In this document: positions 16,198-23,578 of the stretch, one piece after another
Position numbering within the stretch: the first letter of the stretch is position 1
Layout of the letters: each line of letters opens with the position of its first letter
Program-made: the position numbers and the translations under genes
Origin: a virus
IMG/VR virus record: IMGVR_UViG_3300031974_002416
Location: 1 to 30,817 of that record
Reading direction: 5' to 3' (one strand)
DNA: 30,817 nucleotides
The notes under the pieces: generated by a model
The model's input: only the letters and a program-made list of their open reading frames with translations
The model's database searches: none
Told to the model about the DNA's origin: nothing

Positions 16198-18421
16198 TCA
16201 ACTCGCTCCTGTAACCACGATTGTTATACCTAGGCAAGGTAATACTTATTGATGTCTTCTTATTCTCAGGAGTATAGAGGTGCTTTTGGTTAGCCATAAT
16301 AGCCAGCCCACTACTTATGGTGGCGTCGAAAGCAGTCCTGTTACTGATATCAAACCGAGCCCAATCCTCTAGTGTTCTAACAAAAGGCATCTCGCCCATC
16401 TCGCCGGGGTCGCGGAACGCACCCTCCATATCTATGCCCACATGCTTTTCTATGTAGCTCTCGATAGCTGCGGCGTGAGCCTGCTTAACGTCCTCGCTAC
16501 TGTTGGGTATGCCACCCAGCTCGCGCTCGGTCTTGCTCAGTTTGTTGAGATGCTTGTCCGGACGGTTCATACAGAACCCACGGTACCCACGGTTCTTGAA
16601 GTGGTATAGTAGCCTAGGCTTGTTGTTCTCAATCAAGATGGGCATGCCATAGAAAACGCACGCCATAAGCACCTCCTCGAAAAATATCTCTGCCGTCTGT
16701 GGCCTAGCGACATATTCCAAGAAGAACTGGTTCGTAGGCGCATCGTCCATGTGGAACTTGGTCATTCCGTGAAGAGCACCATTAGAACCACCACCACCCA
16801 CAGTACCACTAATATCGTAGGAGTCACATCCAAAAGAGCCAAGGTGTTCATTGCCGGGATACTTTACGCCTCGCTTCTCTAACCATCGGTTCTGCATACC
16901 CGACTTGGGGAACCACGATACATTAAACCTGCCACGCTTATCAGGACTAAAAATAACCCTCGTGTCTTTGACGCCGTTCTCCCAACGGAACGACCCGCGC
17001 GTGAGGTAGTGCTCCTTGACAAGGCTATCGGCGTAGTCTATCTGCTGGTAAATCTTGGTGAGGTTGAACAAGCTCTGCTTGCTCTCGTCACGGAAAGCAT
17101 GCGACTCGGTGCGCGGAAACTGACGGTAAAATTCGTTAAGGGCGTCAGCGTCGCTCTTCATACTCTCTACCTCCGCCTCCCAGTAGTCGATAGCGCCAGA
17201 TTTAATCTTCTCCCCGTCGACGCCTTTGATGGGCTTCTCAGGAGCACGGAACACGGGGTGACCATACTGGTCTATAAACCCCTCCATATTGTACTCCATA
17301 GGAATGAAGAGGGAATACATGCCGCTCCTAGTCTGACCGTTGGCGTTGCGTACGCTGGGGTCGGAGTCTTCGTATAGCTTCTTGAAGTTCGAGCCGCCCT
17401 TAGCCAAAGCGTTAGACGTCGAGCCCATCAAGCACTTGCCGATAATCTTGCTACCGAGCCTCAAGCACGTCTTGGTAACTCGCCAGTTGTTGAGGATGTT
17501 GTTGGGCTTAATCCACTTTCCGCTCTCGTCGTGGACGAGGAGGAGGAGCTTCTCTCCGTCGTAGGAGTTGTCGTCGGTGTTCTTCCAGTCGATGGTCGTG
17601 TCCAGTCCGAAAATCTCTTCGTCCTCCACATCGTACATGTTCTTCTTTGTAATCTTCGAAGCAGGTATACGAAACGCCAGTTCCGTTTTCGGCTTATCCA
17701 TGCCGTCCTGTATCGGTTTGAAGAAGAATGGAAGGCGGTTCGCAATGGGAACCACCTTGTCGGTGAACATTTTCTTGGCGTCCGCACCCGTCTTAGAGAG
17801 TATACCAACCCGTGAATCTTTCGCTAGTGTGCCAGTGTTTACGCACTCCGACGAACCCATGAACGAAAAACCAGAGCGGCGAATCTTGAGGTACGCCATA
17901 CCGAAGCAGCGAGGGTCCGCCTTGCACGCTTCCCAGAAGATAAAGAATATCCTGTTCGCCTCACGGAAATCTGGATACCCTACGTCGATACTCGTCCACT
18001 GCAAATACATGTAGTGGGCACCCGTGATGTACGTGGGTACGCCGTTGTTGTAGAACCAGTGGCCGTCCTCGCGACGGTCGAACTCGCTTTCGATATAGTC
18101 TACCCAGTTGGCTTTGAACGCCTTGGGCATATCGTTCCACTGGAAGATGCTCTGTATGCGGCTCAGCTCCTTGGGGAGCTCCTGACGTACCCAACGGTTC
18201 TTGCCGTCCGGCAGGTCTTTGGGAGCCGGGGGCAGGGCGATATTAACACCGTTGATGTTTATGATATCTCCTACCTGTCCGGTCTTGGAGATGACCACGA
18301 TGTCATACTTCTCGTTGTAACCGTAGAGCCACGTCTTAGCGCGGTTCTTGTTCTTCAATACCGTCTTGGATACAAGACCCTTGACTACGGTATATAGCTT
18401 ATCTGGACCGTCGTTCTGCAA
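16184..18421 (-). CDS. terL: Terminase large subunit
   Basis: A packaging ATPase and nuclease of 745 residues. The first possible start is a TTG at 18421, overlapping the upstream gene by 23 bases; no upstream ATG or GTG exists in frame, and the N-terminus LYTVVKGLVSKTVLKNKNR looks native. The ATPase domain shows a deviant Walker A around residues 177-188 (YLKIRRSGFSFM), a Walker B at about 291-299 (KLLLLVHDE, with the catalytic Glu) and a coupling motif at about 332-335 (MGST). The nuclease domain shows GSFGCDSYDISGT (Asp at about 533 and 536) and PILIENNK (Glu at about 598), consistent with an RNase H-like fold. It sits between TerS and portal as usual. Confidence 0.96.
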   Translation of the reverse strand: MQNDGPDKLYTVVKGLVSKTVLKNKNRAKTWLYGYNEKYDIVVISKTGQVGDIININGVNIALPPAPKDLPDGKNRWVRQELPKELSRIQSIFQWNDMPKAFKANWVDYIESEFDRREDGHWFYNNGVPTYITGAHYMYLQWTSIDVGYPDFREANRIFFIFWEACKADPRCFGMAYLKIRRSGFSFMGSSECVNTGTLAKDSRVGILSKTGADAKKMFTDKVVPIANRLPFFFKPIQDGMDKPKTELAFRIPASKITKKNMYDVEDEEIFGLDTTIDWKNTDDNSYDGEKLLLLVHDESGKWIKPNNILNNWRVTKTCLRLGSKIIGKCLMGSTSNALAKGGSNFKKLYEDSDPSVRNANGQTRSGMYSLFIPMEYNMEGFIDQYGHPVFRAPEKPIKGVDGEKIKSGAIDYWEAEVESMKSDADALNEFYRQFPRTESHAFRDESKQSLFNLTKIYQQIDYADSLVKEHYLTRGSFRWENGVKDTRVIFSPDKRGRFNVSWFPKSGMQNRWLEKRGVKYPGNEHLGSFGCDSYDISGTVGGGGSNGALHGMTKFHMDDAPTNQFFLEYVARPQTAEIFFEEVLMACVFYGMPILIENNKPRLLYHFKNRGYRGFCMNRPDKHLNKLSKTERELGGIPNSSEDVKQAHAAAIESYIEKHVGIDMEGAFRDPGEMGEMPFVRTLEDWARFDISNRTAFDATISSGLAIMANQKHLYTPENKKTSISITLPRYNNRGYRSELNERR

Positions 18422-18674
18422 AACCCACTTTCGTTTCCGTCTGGGTTGTGTCCAACTCCAATTCCTCCTCCTCGGAGTCTATGCGATTCAAAATCTCCAG
18501 AGCGTCGAAGATGGCAAGCTTCTTAGTAGCTGCCGCATTCTTCAGTCTGTCCGCCGCAAGGTCATCGTCTTCGCCGGGCTTGAGTATGTCTTCCTGAGCA
18601 ACCTTGATGAGCTGCTCAACCGCTACGCGCCCCGCCGCGATAATGCGTTCCTTTAGCTTTCTTGAATCTTGCAT
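18399..18674 (-). CDS. Probable terminase small subunit
   Basis: A protein of 91 residues, ATG at 18674, overlapping the upstream gene by 22 bases and terL by 23. It is almost entirely helical: KLKERIIAAGRVAVEQLIKV, then an acidic stretch DILKPGEDDDLAADRLKNAA and an acidic run EEEELELD before a basic end FAERRSR. The immediate coupling to terL and a small helical protein with a charged tail fit a small terminase, which recognises phage DNA and feeds TerL. I recall near-identical small proteins in front of terL in related phages. A recognisable helix-turn-helix is not clear from reading alone. Confidence 0.75.
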   Translation of the reverse strand: MQDSRKLKERIIAAGRVAVEQLIKVAQEDILKPGEDDDLAADRLKNAAATKKLAIFDALEILNRIDSEEEELELDTTQTETKVGFAERRSR

Positions 18675-19204
18675 GTTATTTGGTGGTCGAACATCCGATA
18701 CAACTTCTCCCCATCGACAGTGAACTCGTACTCGCTATCAGGTTTGAAGGTTACCATATCCCCGGACTCAATTCCTTGGGACAAAAGATAATCATTGGGA
18801 AATCGCATTATACCGACCAGAGGTTCCTCTGTCAACGGCTTGAAGATGATAGATTCTTCAGGGGGTACAGGCTGCACAAAGCAATACCTATCGTGGGGAT
18901 GCCACTCGCCAGACGAGCGCCACATATAGAATTGGTCGAAGTCAACAAGGAATAGGTCGTCTTTCAGAAAGCTCCTACCACTCTTCCTACGGCCCTTCAT
19001 ATCGTTGTAGTACTTGAACACATTGTGGTGCACAAGCAACGTATCGCCGATGGCAATGGGACCCTCATAGCCCAACGGAAGGGCTACAACCTCCCCCTCA
19101 CGGTTTGCGAAGCGGTGGTCCTCCTCACTCGTACTTACGATGAGGTCGCCCTTGGTATTGTTGTATCTGTGTCCCCGAACTACAAATTGATTGACCGCTC
19201 TCAA
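18653..19204 (-). CDS. Tandem GroES-like (Cpn10-type) protein, two domains
   Basis: A protein of 183 residues if it starts at the TTG at 19204, which overlaps the upstream stop as TTGA. It reads as two GroES-type beta-barrels in a row. Domain 1 (about 3-95): NQFVVRG aligns with the first GroES strand, then a loop NNTKGDLIVS like the GroES mobile loop with its hydrophobic tripeptide, GEVVALP like GEVLAVG, and AIGDTLLVH like KVGDIVIF. Domain 2 (about 104-180): HDRYCFVQPV like HDRVIVKR, a loop with SIIF, GIMRFPN, then ESGDMVTFKP, VDGEKLYRMFDHQITCKI like the GroES C-terminal hairpin. Tandem Cpn10 domains are known from plastid Cpn20. It lies just before TerS, far from groES. Probable co-chaperonin for the phage GroEL or host GroEL; inference from manual alignment. 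Confidence 0.72.
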   Translation of the reverse strand: MRAVNQFVVRGHRYNNTKGDLIVSTSEEDHRFANREGEVVALPLGYEGPIAIGDTLLVHHNVFKYYNDMKGRRKSGRSFLKDDLFLVDFDQFYMWRSSGEWHPHDRYCFVQPVPPEESIIFKPLTEEPLVGIMRFPNDYLLSQGIESGDMVTFKPDSEYEFTVDGEKLYRMFDHQITCKIQES

Positions 19205-19422
19205 AAGTTGATATTGTATTCTACTGAAGTGGGCATCATCGTGAACTCCTTCCACAAAACCACGATGTCACCACTTTCAATATAGATGAGGATACCCCCG
19301 GTCTCCTCGTTGTATTTAATTAAATGCACATGGTGGGACCCACCGAGAACCGGCTGCCCCACCACGTAACACATAGAGTCCTTATAGTTAGGACCAAAAC
19401 AAACCTTCCTGATGTCCGTCAC
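19201..19422 (-). CDS. Conserved small phage protein, 73 residues
   Basis: Starts at a GTG (19422) that overlaps the upstream TGA as GTGA. The sequence begins TDIRKVCFGPNYKDSMCYVV, followed by a GGSHHVHLIK segment and a beta-like ILIYIESGDIVVLWKEF. I recall this as a conserved small protein in marine phages with no known role. It has one Cys in each of the first two strands and a pair of His, so metal binding is possible but not shown. It is translationally coupled to the fibre gene before it and to the tandem GroES-like gene after it. Confidence 0.75.
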   Translation of the reverse strand: MTDIRKVCFGPNYKDSMCYVVGQPVLGGSHHVHLIKYNEETGGILIYIESGDIVVLWKEFTMMPTSVEYNINF

Positions 19423-20705
19423 AACGCAACAATACGATACGTAATGTCAAGTGTGATATCGCCACCGCCCGGAGTGTTGACAACGCCGTCCAAGTAAAAG
19501 TCTAAAGAAGCAGCGTCGTTCATAAGAGGCGCTGACGTTTGTGTCATAGCTCGAGCCGTAGAGGCTGGCAAATTCAGCACAGAAGCCGGCGTAGTAAACT
19601 GGGCGCCAGAGGTGTTTGTGTACAGGCCAAAGTTGCCAGTGACATTGTATGTGGGAGCGACATATCCATAAGAGAACGAAGCCGCAATAACAAGTACCGC
19701 GTTGCCCGCACCCGGGGAGGGGACAAGAGCAACGCCCGTGCCGAAACCACCCAGCGTCGCGATGGTAGCTGCATCAATCTGAACGCGAACAGAACGCACC
19801 GTTTGGTCCTGCCAAACCACTCCGGGGAGGGCGTCGTCCTTAACAAGGATTTGTCCCGTCGTACCAGCAAAGCTGCTGTTGTCCAGAACATTGCCCAACA
19901 GCTCAAGCTGGTTGGTAACCTGTAGGTTGTATCCCTGACCCGAGGAGCTCCACGTAGCGTCCTGAACGAGGACGTTGCCTTGGAGAGCTACAAAAGAATT
20001 GCCCACACCCGTAAGGGAGATGGAGTCGTTAGCGGTGTTGCCCACCGTAAGTACCGACTGCAAGTCTTGGTCGGGCTGACCGTCGCCGTTGCTGACATCT
20101 GTAACGCGACCGTACGCATCGACAGTGACGTTGGCGTTGGTGTATGAGCCCGGAACAAGAGGAGCGGGTAGCGCCTCAAGGTCGATGGTACCCGTAGCCG
20201 TAATAGGACCTCCGGTAAGACCAATGCCCGTGTCTATTTGAGTGACCGTACCGCCGGGGCCGGCACCACCAGTAGACTCAATGGTGATAACGCTATTTCC
20301 GTCATCAGTAATAATGGTGTTCGGTCCGGGCGCGAGTGTGATATTCCCGTCAAGACCGTTCAGGGTGACCACCGGGGTGCCGTTGTTAATAGCCGTAACG
20401 CGACCATAGGCATCTACGGTAACCTCAGAGAAGGTATATGTGCCCGGCTGAAGCGTGAACGGGGGGCCGAGCTCAAGGTTCTCAAGACCAACAGTGACAG
20501 CTCCGTCAGAGGTGGTGACCTTAACACCATTGATTCCCGTAACGGAAGTGACCACCCCGTTCTCATTAATAACGAAAGAGGCGATACCATCAATGGTGAA
20601 GTTCTTGGTCGCATTACCATCACTGACGTCGGTTCCGATGACTTTGTCACCAGTGCCCGGCGCAACTATGGGATACTCCCCGTTAGGACTACTAATCTTA
20701 GCCAT
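19419..20705 (-). CDS. Tail fibre-like virion protein
   Basis: A protein of 428 residues from the ATG at 20705; the open frame extends upstream to 20858 but that part is occupied by another gene in a different frame, and the MAKISSPNGEYP start is native-looking. It is Gly/Thr/Asn/Val-rich and beta-structured, with a repeated unit of PGxYTxxxVTVDAYGRVT (around residues 88-105 and 188-205; DNA around 20390-20440 and 20095-20150). Repeats of the VDxxGRV type are common in trimeric phage fibres. The C-terminal 130 residues lack the repeat and end in a short beta sandwich-like segment (DFYLDGVVNTPGGGDITLDI), a possible receptor or head-binding tip. Fibre or head-decoration fibre is the likely role. 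Confidence 0.8.
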   Translation of the reverse strand: MAKISSPNGEYPIVAPGTGDKVIGTDVSDGNATKNFTIDGIASFVINENGVVTSVTGINGVKVTTSDGAVTVGLENLELGPPFTLQPGTYTFSEVTVDAYGRVTAINNGTPVVTLNGLDGNITLAPGPNTIITDDGNSVITIESTGGAGPGGTVTQIDTGIGLTGGPITATGTIDLEALPAPLVPGSYTNANVTVDAYGRVTDVSNGDGQPDQDLQSVLTVGNTANDSISLTGVGNSFVALQGNVLVQDATWSSSGQGYNLQVTNQLELLGNVLDNSSFAGTTGQILVKDDALPGVVWQDQTVRSVRVQIDAATIATLGGFGTGVALVPSPGAGNAVLVIAASFSYGYVAPTYNVTGNFGLYTNTSGAQFTTPASVLNLPASTARAMTQTSAPLMNDAASLDFYLDGVVNTPGGGDITLDITYRIVAL

Positions 20706-20862
20706 TCTTACGACGGTCGCCAGTAATAGCAGTAATAAGGATATCGATATAGCCAAATACAGCATTGTCAGAATCCGTTGGAGTGAGATTGACGATAACC
20801 TTAATAAAAGCCATCGCGGCGATGAGCAGCTCAATCCAGTGTTCGGTGATGAAGTCAATCAT
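20698..20862 (-). CDS. Holin candidate, 54 residues
   Basis: A small gene with ATG at 20862, overlapping the amidase stop by 8 bases and the fibre start by 8 bases. The product has a hydrophobic segment at about residues 9-26 (WIELLIAAMAFIKVIVNL), a short polar loop (TPTDSDN), a second weakly hydrophobic stretch (VFGYIDILITAI) and a charged tail (GDRRKNG). Size, membrane topology and position next to the endolysin fit a holin or pinholin, which times lysis by permeabilising the inner membrane. I recall similar FIKVIVNLTP proteins near lysis genes in flavobacterial phages. Function is inferred from context. Confidence 0.72.
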   Translation of the reverse strand: MIDFITEHWIELLIAAMAFIKVIVNLTPTDSDNAVFGYIDILITAITGDRRKNG

Positions 20863-21280
20863 GGTCAACAAGATAAGGGAGTTTTTCTGATACGATAAAT
20901 GACGGACACGCTTTATTGCTGAACTCGTTGTGCCCGTGCAAGGTCAAAGGTCCGAAAAGATTCCTTAGCGAGGTGACCACCTTGTACAGGCTGAAAAGCT
21001 GCTGGTGCGTCATCGTGTCCTTCGGCTTGCCGTCAGCATCAGTACCGCCAATGTACACCACACCAACAGAATCTTTATTGTGCCCACGGACGTGGGCGCC
21101 AGCGAGGTCAAGAGGTCGGCCCTGCTCAATACTTCCGTCGAGTCTGATAACATAGTGGTATCCAATATCCCGCCAGTTCCTCGGTGGCGAGGTGTGCCAG
21201 CGGCGAATCTCTTCGGTGGTGACGTCACGCCCCTCCGGGGTGGCAGAGCAATGCAGTATGATGCGCTTGAGCTCCCTCAC
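20855..21280 (-). CDS. N-acetylmuramoyl-L-alanine amidase (endolysin, T7 lysozyme type)
   Basis: A protein of 141 residues starting at GTG 21280, overlapping the upstream stop as GTGA. It cleaves the amide bond between muramic acid and L-alanine in peptidoglycan. Signature residues of the Amidase_2 family are all present: the Zn ligands His10 (ILHCSAT), His117 (HGHNEF) and Cys125 (NKACPSF), the catalytic-type Tyr41 in GYHYVI and Lys123. AGAHVRGHNKDSVGVVYIGG is the usual central strand-loop. Length is close to T7 lysozyme (151). There is no signal peptide, so access to the wall would need a holin, and two small membrane proteins lie on either side. Confidence 0.95.
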   Translation of the reverse strand: MRELKRIILHCSATPEGRDVTTEEIRRWHTSPPRNWRDIGYHYVIRLDGSIEQGRPLDLAGAHVRGHNKDSVGVVYIGGTDADGKPKDTMTHQQLFSLYKVVTSLRNLFGPLTLHGHNEFSNKACPSFIVSEKLPYLVDHD

Positions 21281-21486
21281 TTGATTCCCTTCTGTGCCAG
21301 TAGAATCTTCAGCTCGTCGACAGCAGTGACCAGCTTCTCCAGCATACTCATCACCTGTAGCTCCTGCTTCTCCAGCATGGCGATGCGGCCCTTGAGCTTG
21401 CCCACCTCCGTCTGGAGCTTGAAGTATACACCTATCAGAGCGCCCGCAAGGGTGAGGATTTCGAATAAACTAATGGCATTAGGCAT
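21277..21486 (-). CDS. Small membrane-anchored coiled-coil protein, lysis-associated
   Basis: A protein of 69 residues, ATG at 21486. Residues about 5-22 are hydrophobic (ISLFEILTLAGALIGVYF) and residues about 24-66 form a heptad-like amphipathic helix (VGKLKGRIAMLEKQELQVM, then SMLEKLVTAVDELKILL). The N-in or N-out single-span plus coiled-coil plan is common among small lysis-cassette proteins such as spanin-like or holin-regulating proteins; XhlA-type proteins have the reverse order. It is coupled to the amidase through GTGA. Lysis role inferred from neighbourhood. Confidence 0.75.
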   Translation of the reverse strand: MPNAISLFEILTLAGALIGVYFKLQTEVGKLKGRIAMLEKQELQVMSMLEKLVTAVDELKILLAQKGIK

Positions 21487-21572
21487 GATGCGTTCCTTTC
21501 ATAATCAGGAGCCTCAAACACCACCTTGTAGGAATTGTGACCCCCGCCTATGTAAATGTACTGAAGCTGCAT
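21435..21572 (-). CDS. Possible tiny gene of 45 residues between fibre and lysis genes
   Basis: An ATG at 21572 lies one base after the stop of the 339-residue gene and opens a frame of 45 codons that starts MQLQYIYIGGGHNSYKVVFE and overlaps the next gene by 52 bases. The first 30 residues look protein-like (beta strand, Gly loop, strand), and without it the 87-base gap would be empty, which is unusual in this packed region. The long overlap with the membrane protein gene counts against it. No family recognised. Confidence 0.35.
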   Translation of the reverse strand: MQLQYIYIGGGHNSYKVVFEAPDYERNASCLMPLVYSKSSPLRAL

Positions 21573-21573
21573 T

Positions 21574-22593
21574 TTATGGTGTCCACGAAATAGTTCCGCC
21601 CCAATTCCAGCCGTGGGTGTTTTGCAGGTTCAAGTAAGCGTTGTAAGCAGCATTGTAGCTGGCGATGTTCATGCTCCTTGGTGTAGTTGGAGTAACGCTA
21701 AAGCATAAGGAGGCATTAACACCTGAATTTATTGTCGACAACCCATCCCAGTACAGGATTTGTGTTGACACCTGCGCGTCAGTAATGTTGGAGCCGATAT
21801 ACATATTTTCAGCCTTGGTTGGACAAGCTCCCGAATCCCAGAGTATAATAGACTGCGCACTTGAGAAAAGACCGGTATAGTCTAACTCTCCTGATAAAGG
21901 CTGCAAGTTCCAAGCCGCAGCAATAGGTTGAGTAAGACTATCAGTACTCCTGAACCAGCCGTCATAGTTTCCTACGTCTGGAGACCAATTAAGAAGCTTG
22001 GTGGAATTCATGAGCTCCCAACGAGAGAACATATTTTGGGTTCTGGACGGAGTCGCATACCACTCCTCCCAGTTCGGCTCGTCGTTAGCCGACCAAGTAG
22101 ACATTGGAGGCTCATAGAAAAAAGAATCAAACCCACTGTACTGTGCTTTCCAGTTGTGTATGTCTGTAAGTTTTCTGCCTCCAAAATTTGCACTTGTGTA
22201 AGAAACAAGACGCGAGCCTAAAATTCGCATCCGAACAGAAGTTGTAGCGGGGTCGAACGGATTTCCACGACCCGGGTCTGGGTCTGCTACTGTTATTACT
22301 GTCAGACCTCCTACGGAACCGGATGCGCTTTCCCAATCAAGTGTCCTGCCCGCGTCGTTTGCTGTGGGAAGAGTATAGATGTCTTGATAAACGGCTCCTG
22401 TAGTGTCCCTTACTACAGCAAAATACATTCCGCCGGGGCCGTTGTTGGAGTTCGCGTCTATAGAAGGGTCGAACTCAAGGTCGAGCCACTGCACTTCTAC
22501 ACCGCTTTTATATTGATGTGGAGTCGTAGTAGCACCAGAAATACTAGACGTTCTGACAACTGAAACACCAGAAGATTGACGAGCAAGAGCCAT
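21574..22593 (-). CDS. Trp-rich putative attachment or virion surface protein
   Basis: A protein of 339 residues, ATG at 22593 coupled to the upstream stop (TAATG). Residues about 1-130 are beta-rich (SGVEVQWLDLEFDPSIDAN, GMYFAVVRDTTGAVYQD, TSVRMRILGSRLVSYTS). The C-terminal 200 residues are unusually rich in Trp, Ser and Asn (FYEPPMSTWSANDEPNWEEW, MNSTKLLNWSPDVGNYDGWF) and end with NTHGWNWGGTISWTP. The F/W-spaced pattern recalls surface-exposed repeat proteins but I cannot name the family. Its place among fibre candidates and next to the lysis cassette supports a role in adsorption. Confidence 0.7.
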   Translation of the reverse strand: MALARQSSGVSVVRTSSISGATTTPHQYKSGVEVQWLDLEFDPSIDANSNNGPGGMYFAVVRDTTGAVYQDIYTLPTANDAGRTLDWESASGSVGGLTVITVADPDPGRGNPFDPATTSVRMRILGSRLVSYTSANFGGRKLTDIHNWKAQYSGFDSFFYEPPMSTWSANDEPNWEEWYATPSRTQNMFSRWELMNSTKLLNWSPDVGNYDGWFRSTDSLTQPIAAAWNLQPLSGELDYTGLFSSAQSIILWDSGACPTKAENMYIGSNITDAQVSTQILYWDGLSTINSGVNASLCFSVTPTTPRSMNIASYNAAYNAYLNLQNTHGWNWGGTISWTP

Positions 22594-23162
22594 TACGCAA
22601 GGACAATCCAGTCAGCACTGGGGTCAAAGTAGATAAGTCCAGCCGTATCAATAGTATACCCAGCTACCCGAACAACCTCTCCAGTCCCCGTAGGAGGAGT
22701 AATGGTAAGGGCACCGCTGGTACCGACGTAGAGGACGTCGCCAGCAGAAGCTCCGGCAGGGTTAGCGGAAAGCTGGATGATGCCGTCCTTCATCATGTTC
22801 ACAGCCGTACCCGTATCAGTAGCCACAGCAATCATGCCCGTAGAGGTGCCTACAGCAGTGTTGTCCGCAGCAGCCCAATCGCCGTTCCAGTAGTACACCG
22901 TTCCAGCAGCAACGCTCGCAGCACCACCAATCTTTAGGTCGGTACCCTCGTGGTCGCCAGTGGCAGCATACGCAGCGTCGCGTACCGTAAAGTCTATCTT
23001 CTCACCCTCGGTAGCTCCCCCACCACCACCACCGACACTGTCGATGATATCCTGCATGGTGTAAATCTCCCGCAAGCCGTCGGCCTGCGCAGAGCCACGC
23101 TCTACCGTAGGGGTGTCCGCGTTGAGCGTGTGGAACTTCTGGTTTGATGGTATGATTGCCAT
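22593..23162 (-). CDS. Modular virion decoration/fibre protein with shared N-terminal module
   Basis: A protein of 189 residues, ATG at 23162 coupled through TAATG. The first 38 residues (KFHTL..., VERGSAQADGLREIYTMQDI) match the start of the 26169-26621 product, suggesting a common virion-binding module. A glycine linker (VGGGGGGA) follows. Residues about 55-189 are beta-rich with YYWNGDWAAADNTAV, then NPAGASAGDVLYVGTSGALT and VVRVAGYTIDTAGLIYFDPS, a stretch typical of small marine phage fibre or collar domains as I recall them. No catalytic residues. A trimeric decoration or short fibre protein is the best guess. Confidence 0.75.
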   Translation of the reverse strand: MAIIPSNQKFHTLNADTPTVERGSAQADGLREIYTMQDIIDSVGGGGGGATEGEKIDFTVRDAAYAATGDHEGTDLKIGGAASVAAGTVYYWNGDWAAADNTAVGTSTGMIAVATDTGTAVNMMKDGIIQLSANPAGASAGDVLYVGTSGALTITPPTGTGEVVRVAGYTIDTAGLIYFDPSADWIVLA

Positions 23163-23578
23163 TATTCTGGGTCTACGTTAGGGTCGGGCCAGCCCTCGGC
23201 GATAGCCTCGGCTTCGGTGAGCTGGACAGAGCTGGGGGGGATGAGGTTTTCGAAAGGTACGTATCCTCCTTTATTCGCTTCGACGTACAGCGTAAGCAAC
23301 GCCTTTTCCTCATCGGTAACATTAGGGAGGATAGACAGCAAAACGGTCAAGTCCACCTCAGGACTGATGTATACCTGCTCCGTAGTCTCACCTACGATAG
23401 CAGCCATATCGTCGCTAGGGCGAATCGAGATAGGGAACAACTGCCGCGTAGCGTCGTTGGGGTCTTGGATGCTCGCCGGCCTGTACAGGTTCCAACACTG
23501 CTCGTCGATAGCCAGCGCCTGCTCGGCACTGGTCATCTCATCGGGGATGCCGTCGACGGGGAGGTAGACTATGCTCAT
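23162..23578 (-). CDS. Small partner of lectin-like fibre, paralogue of the 1955-2368 product
   Basis: A protein of 138 residues, ATG at 23578 overlapping the stop of the double-lectin gene as ATGA, so its synthesis is probably coupled to that protein. It shares long stretches with the 137-residue product at 1955-2368: IVYLPVDG against TVYLPVEA, IVGETTEQVYISPEVDLT against IVGQTDEEVKIHPDVDLT, EANKGGYVPFENLIPPS against DANRGGTVPFGQLIPST, and the same EAEA/EGW end. Acidic, mixed alpha/beta, no membrane part. The recurring pairing with the lectin-like domain suggests an assembly chaperone or bound subunit; this is inference. Confidence 0.8.
   Translation of the reverse strand: MSIVYLPVDGIPDEMTSAEQALAIDEQCWNLYRPASIQDPNDATRQLFPISIRPSDDMAAIVGETTEQVYISPEVDLTVLLSILPNVTDEEKALLTLYVEANKGGYVPFENLIPPSSVQLTEAEAIAEGWPDPNVDPE

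Noticed and set aside
20706-20858. Extended N-terminus for the tail fibre with a Leu-rich stretch that could pass for a signal peptide
   Set aside because: That segment overlaps a better small membrane-protein gene in another frame, and the MAKISSPNGEYP start is typical for virion proteins.
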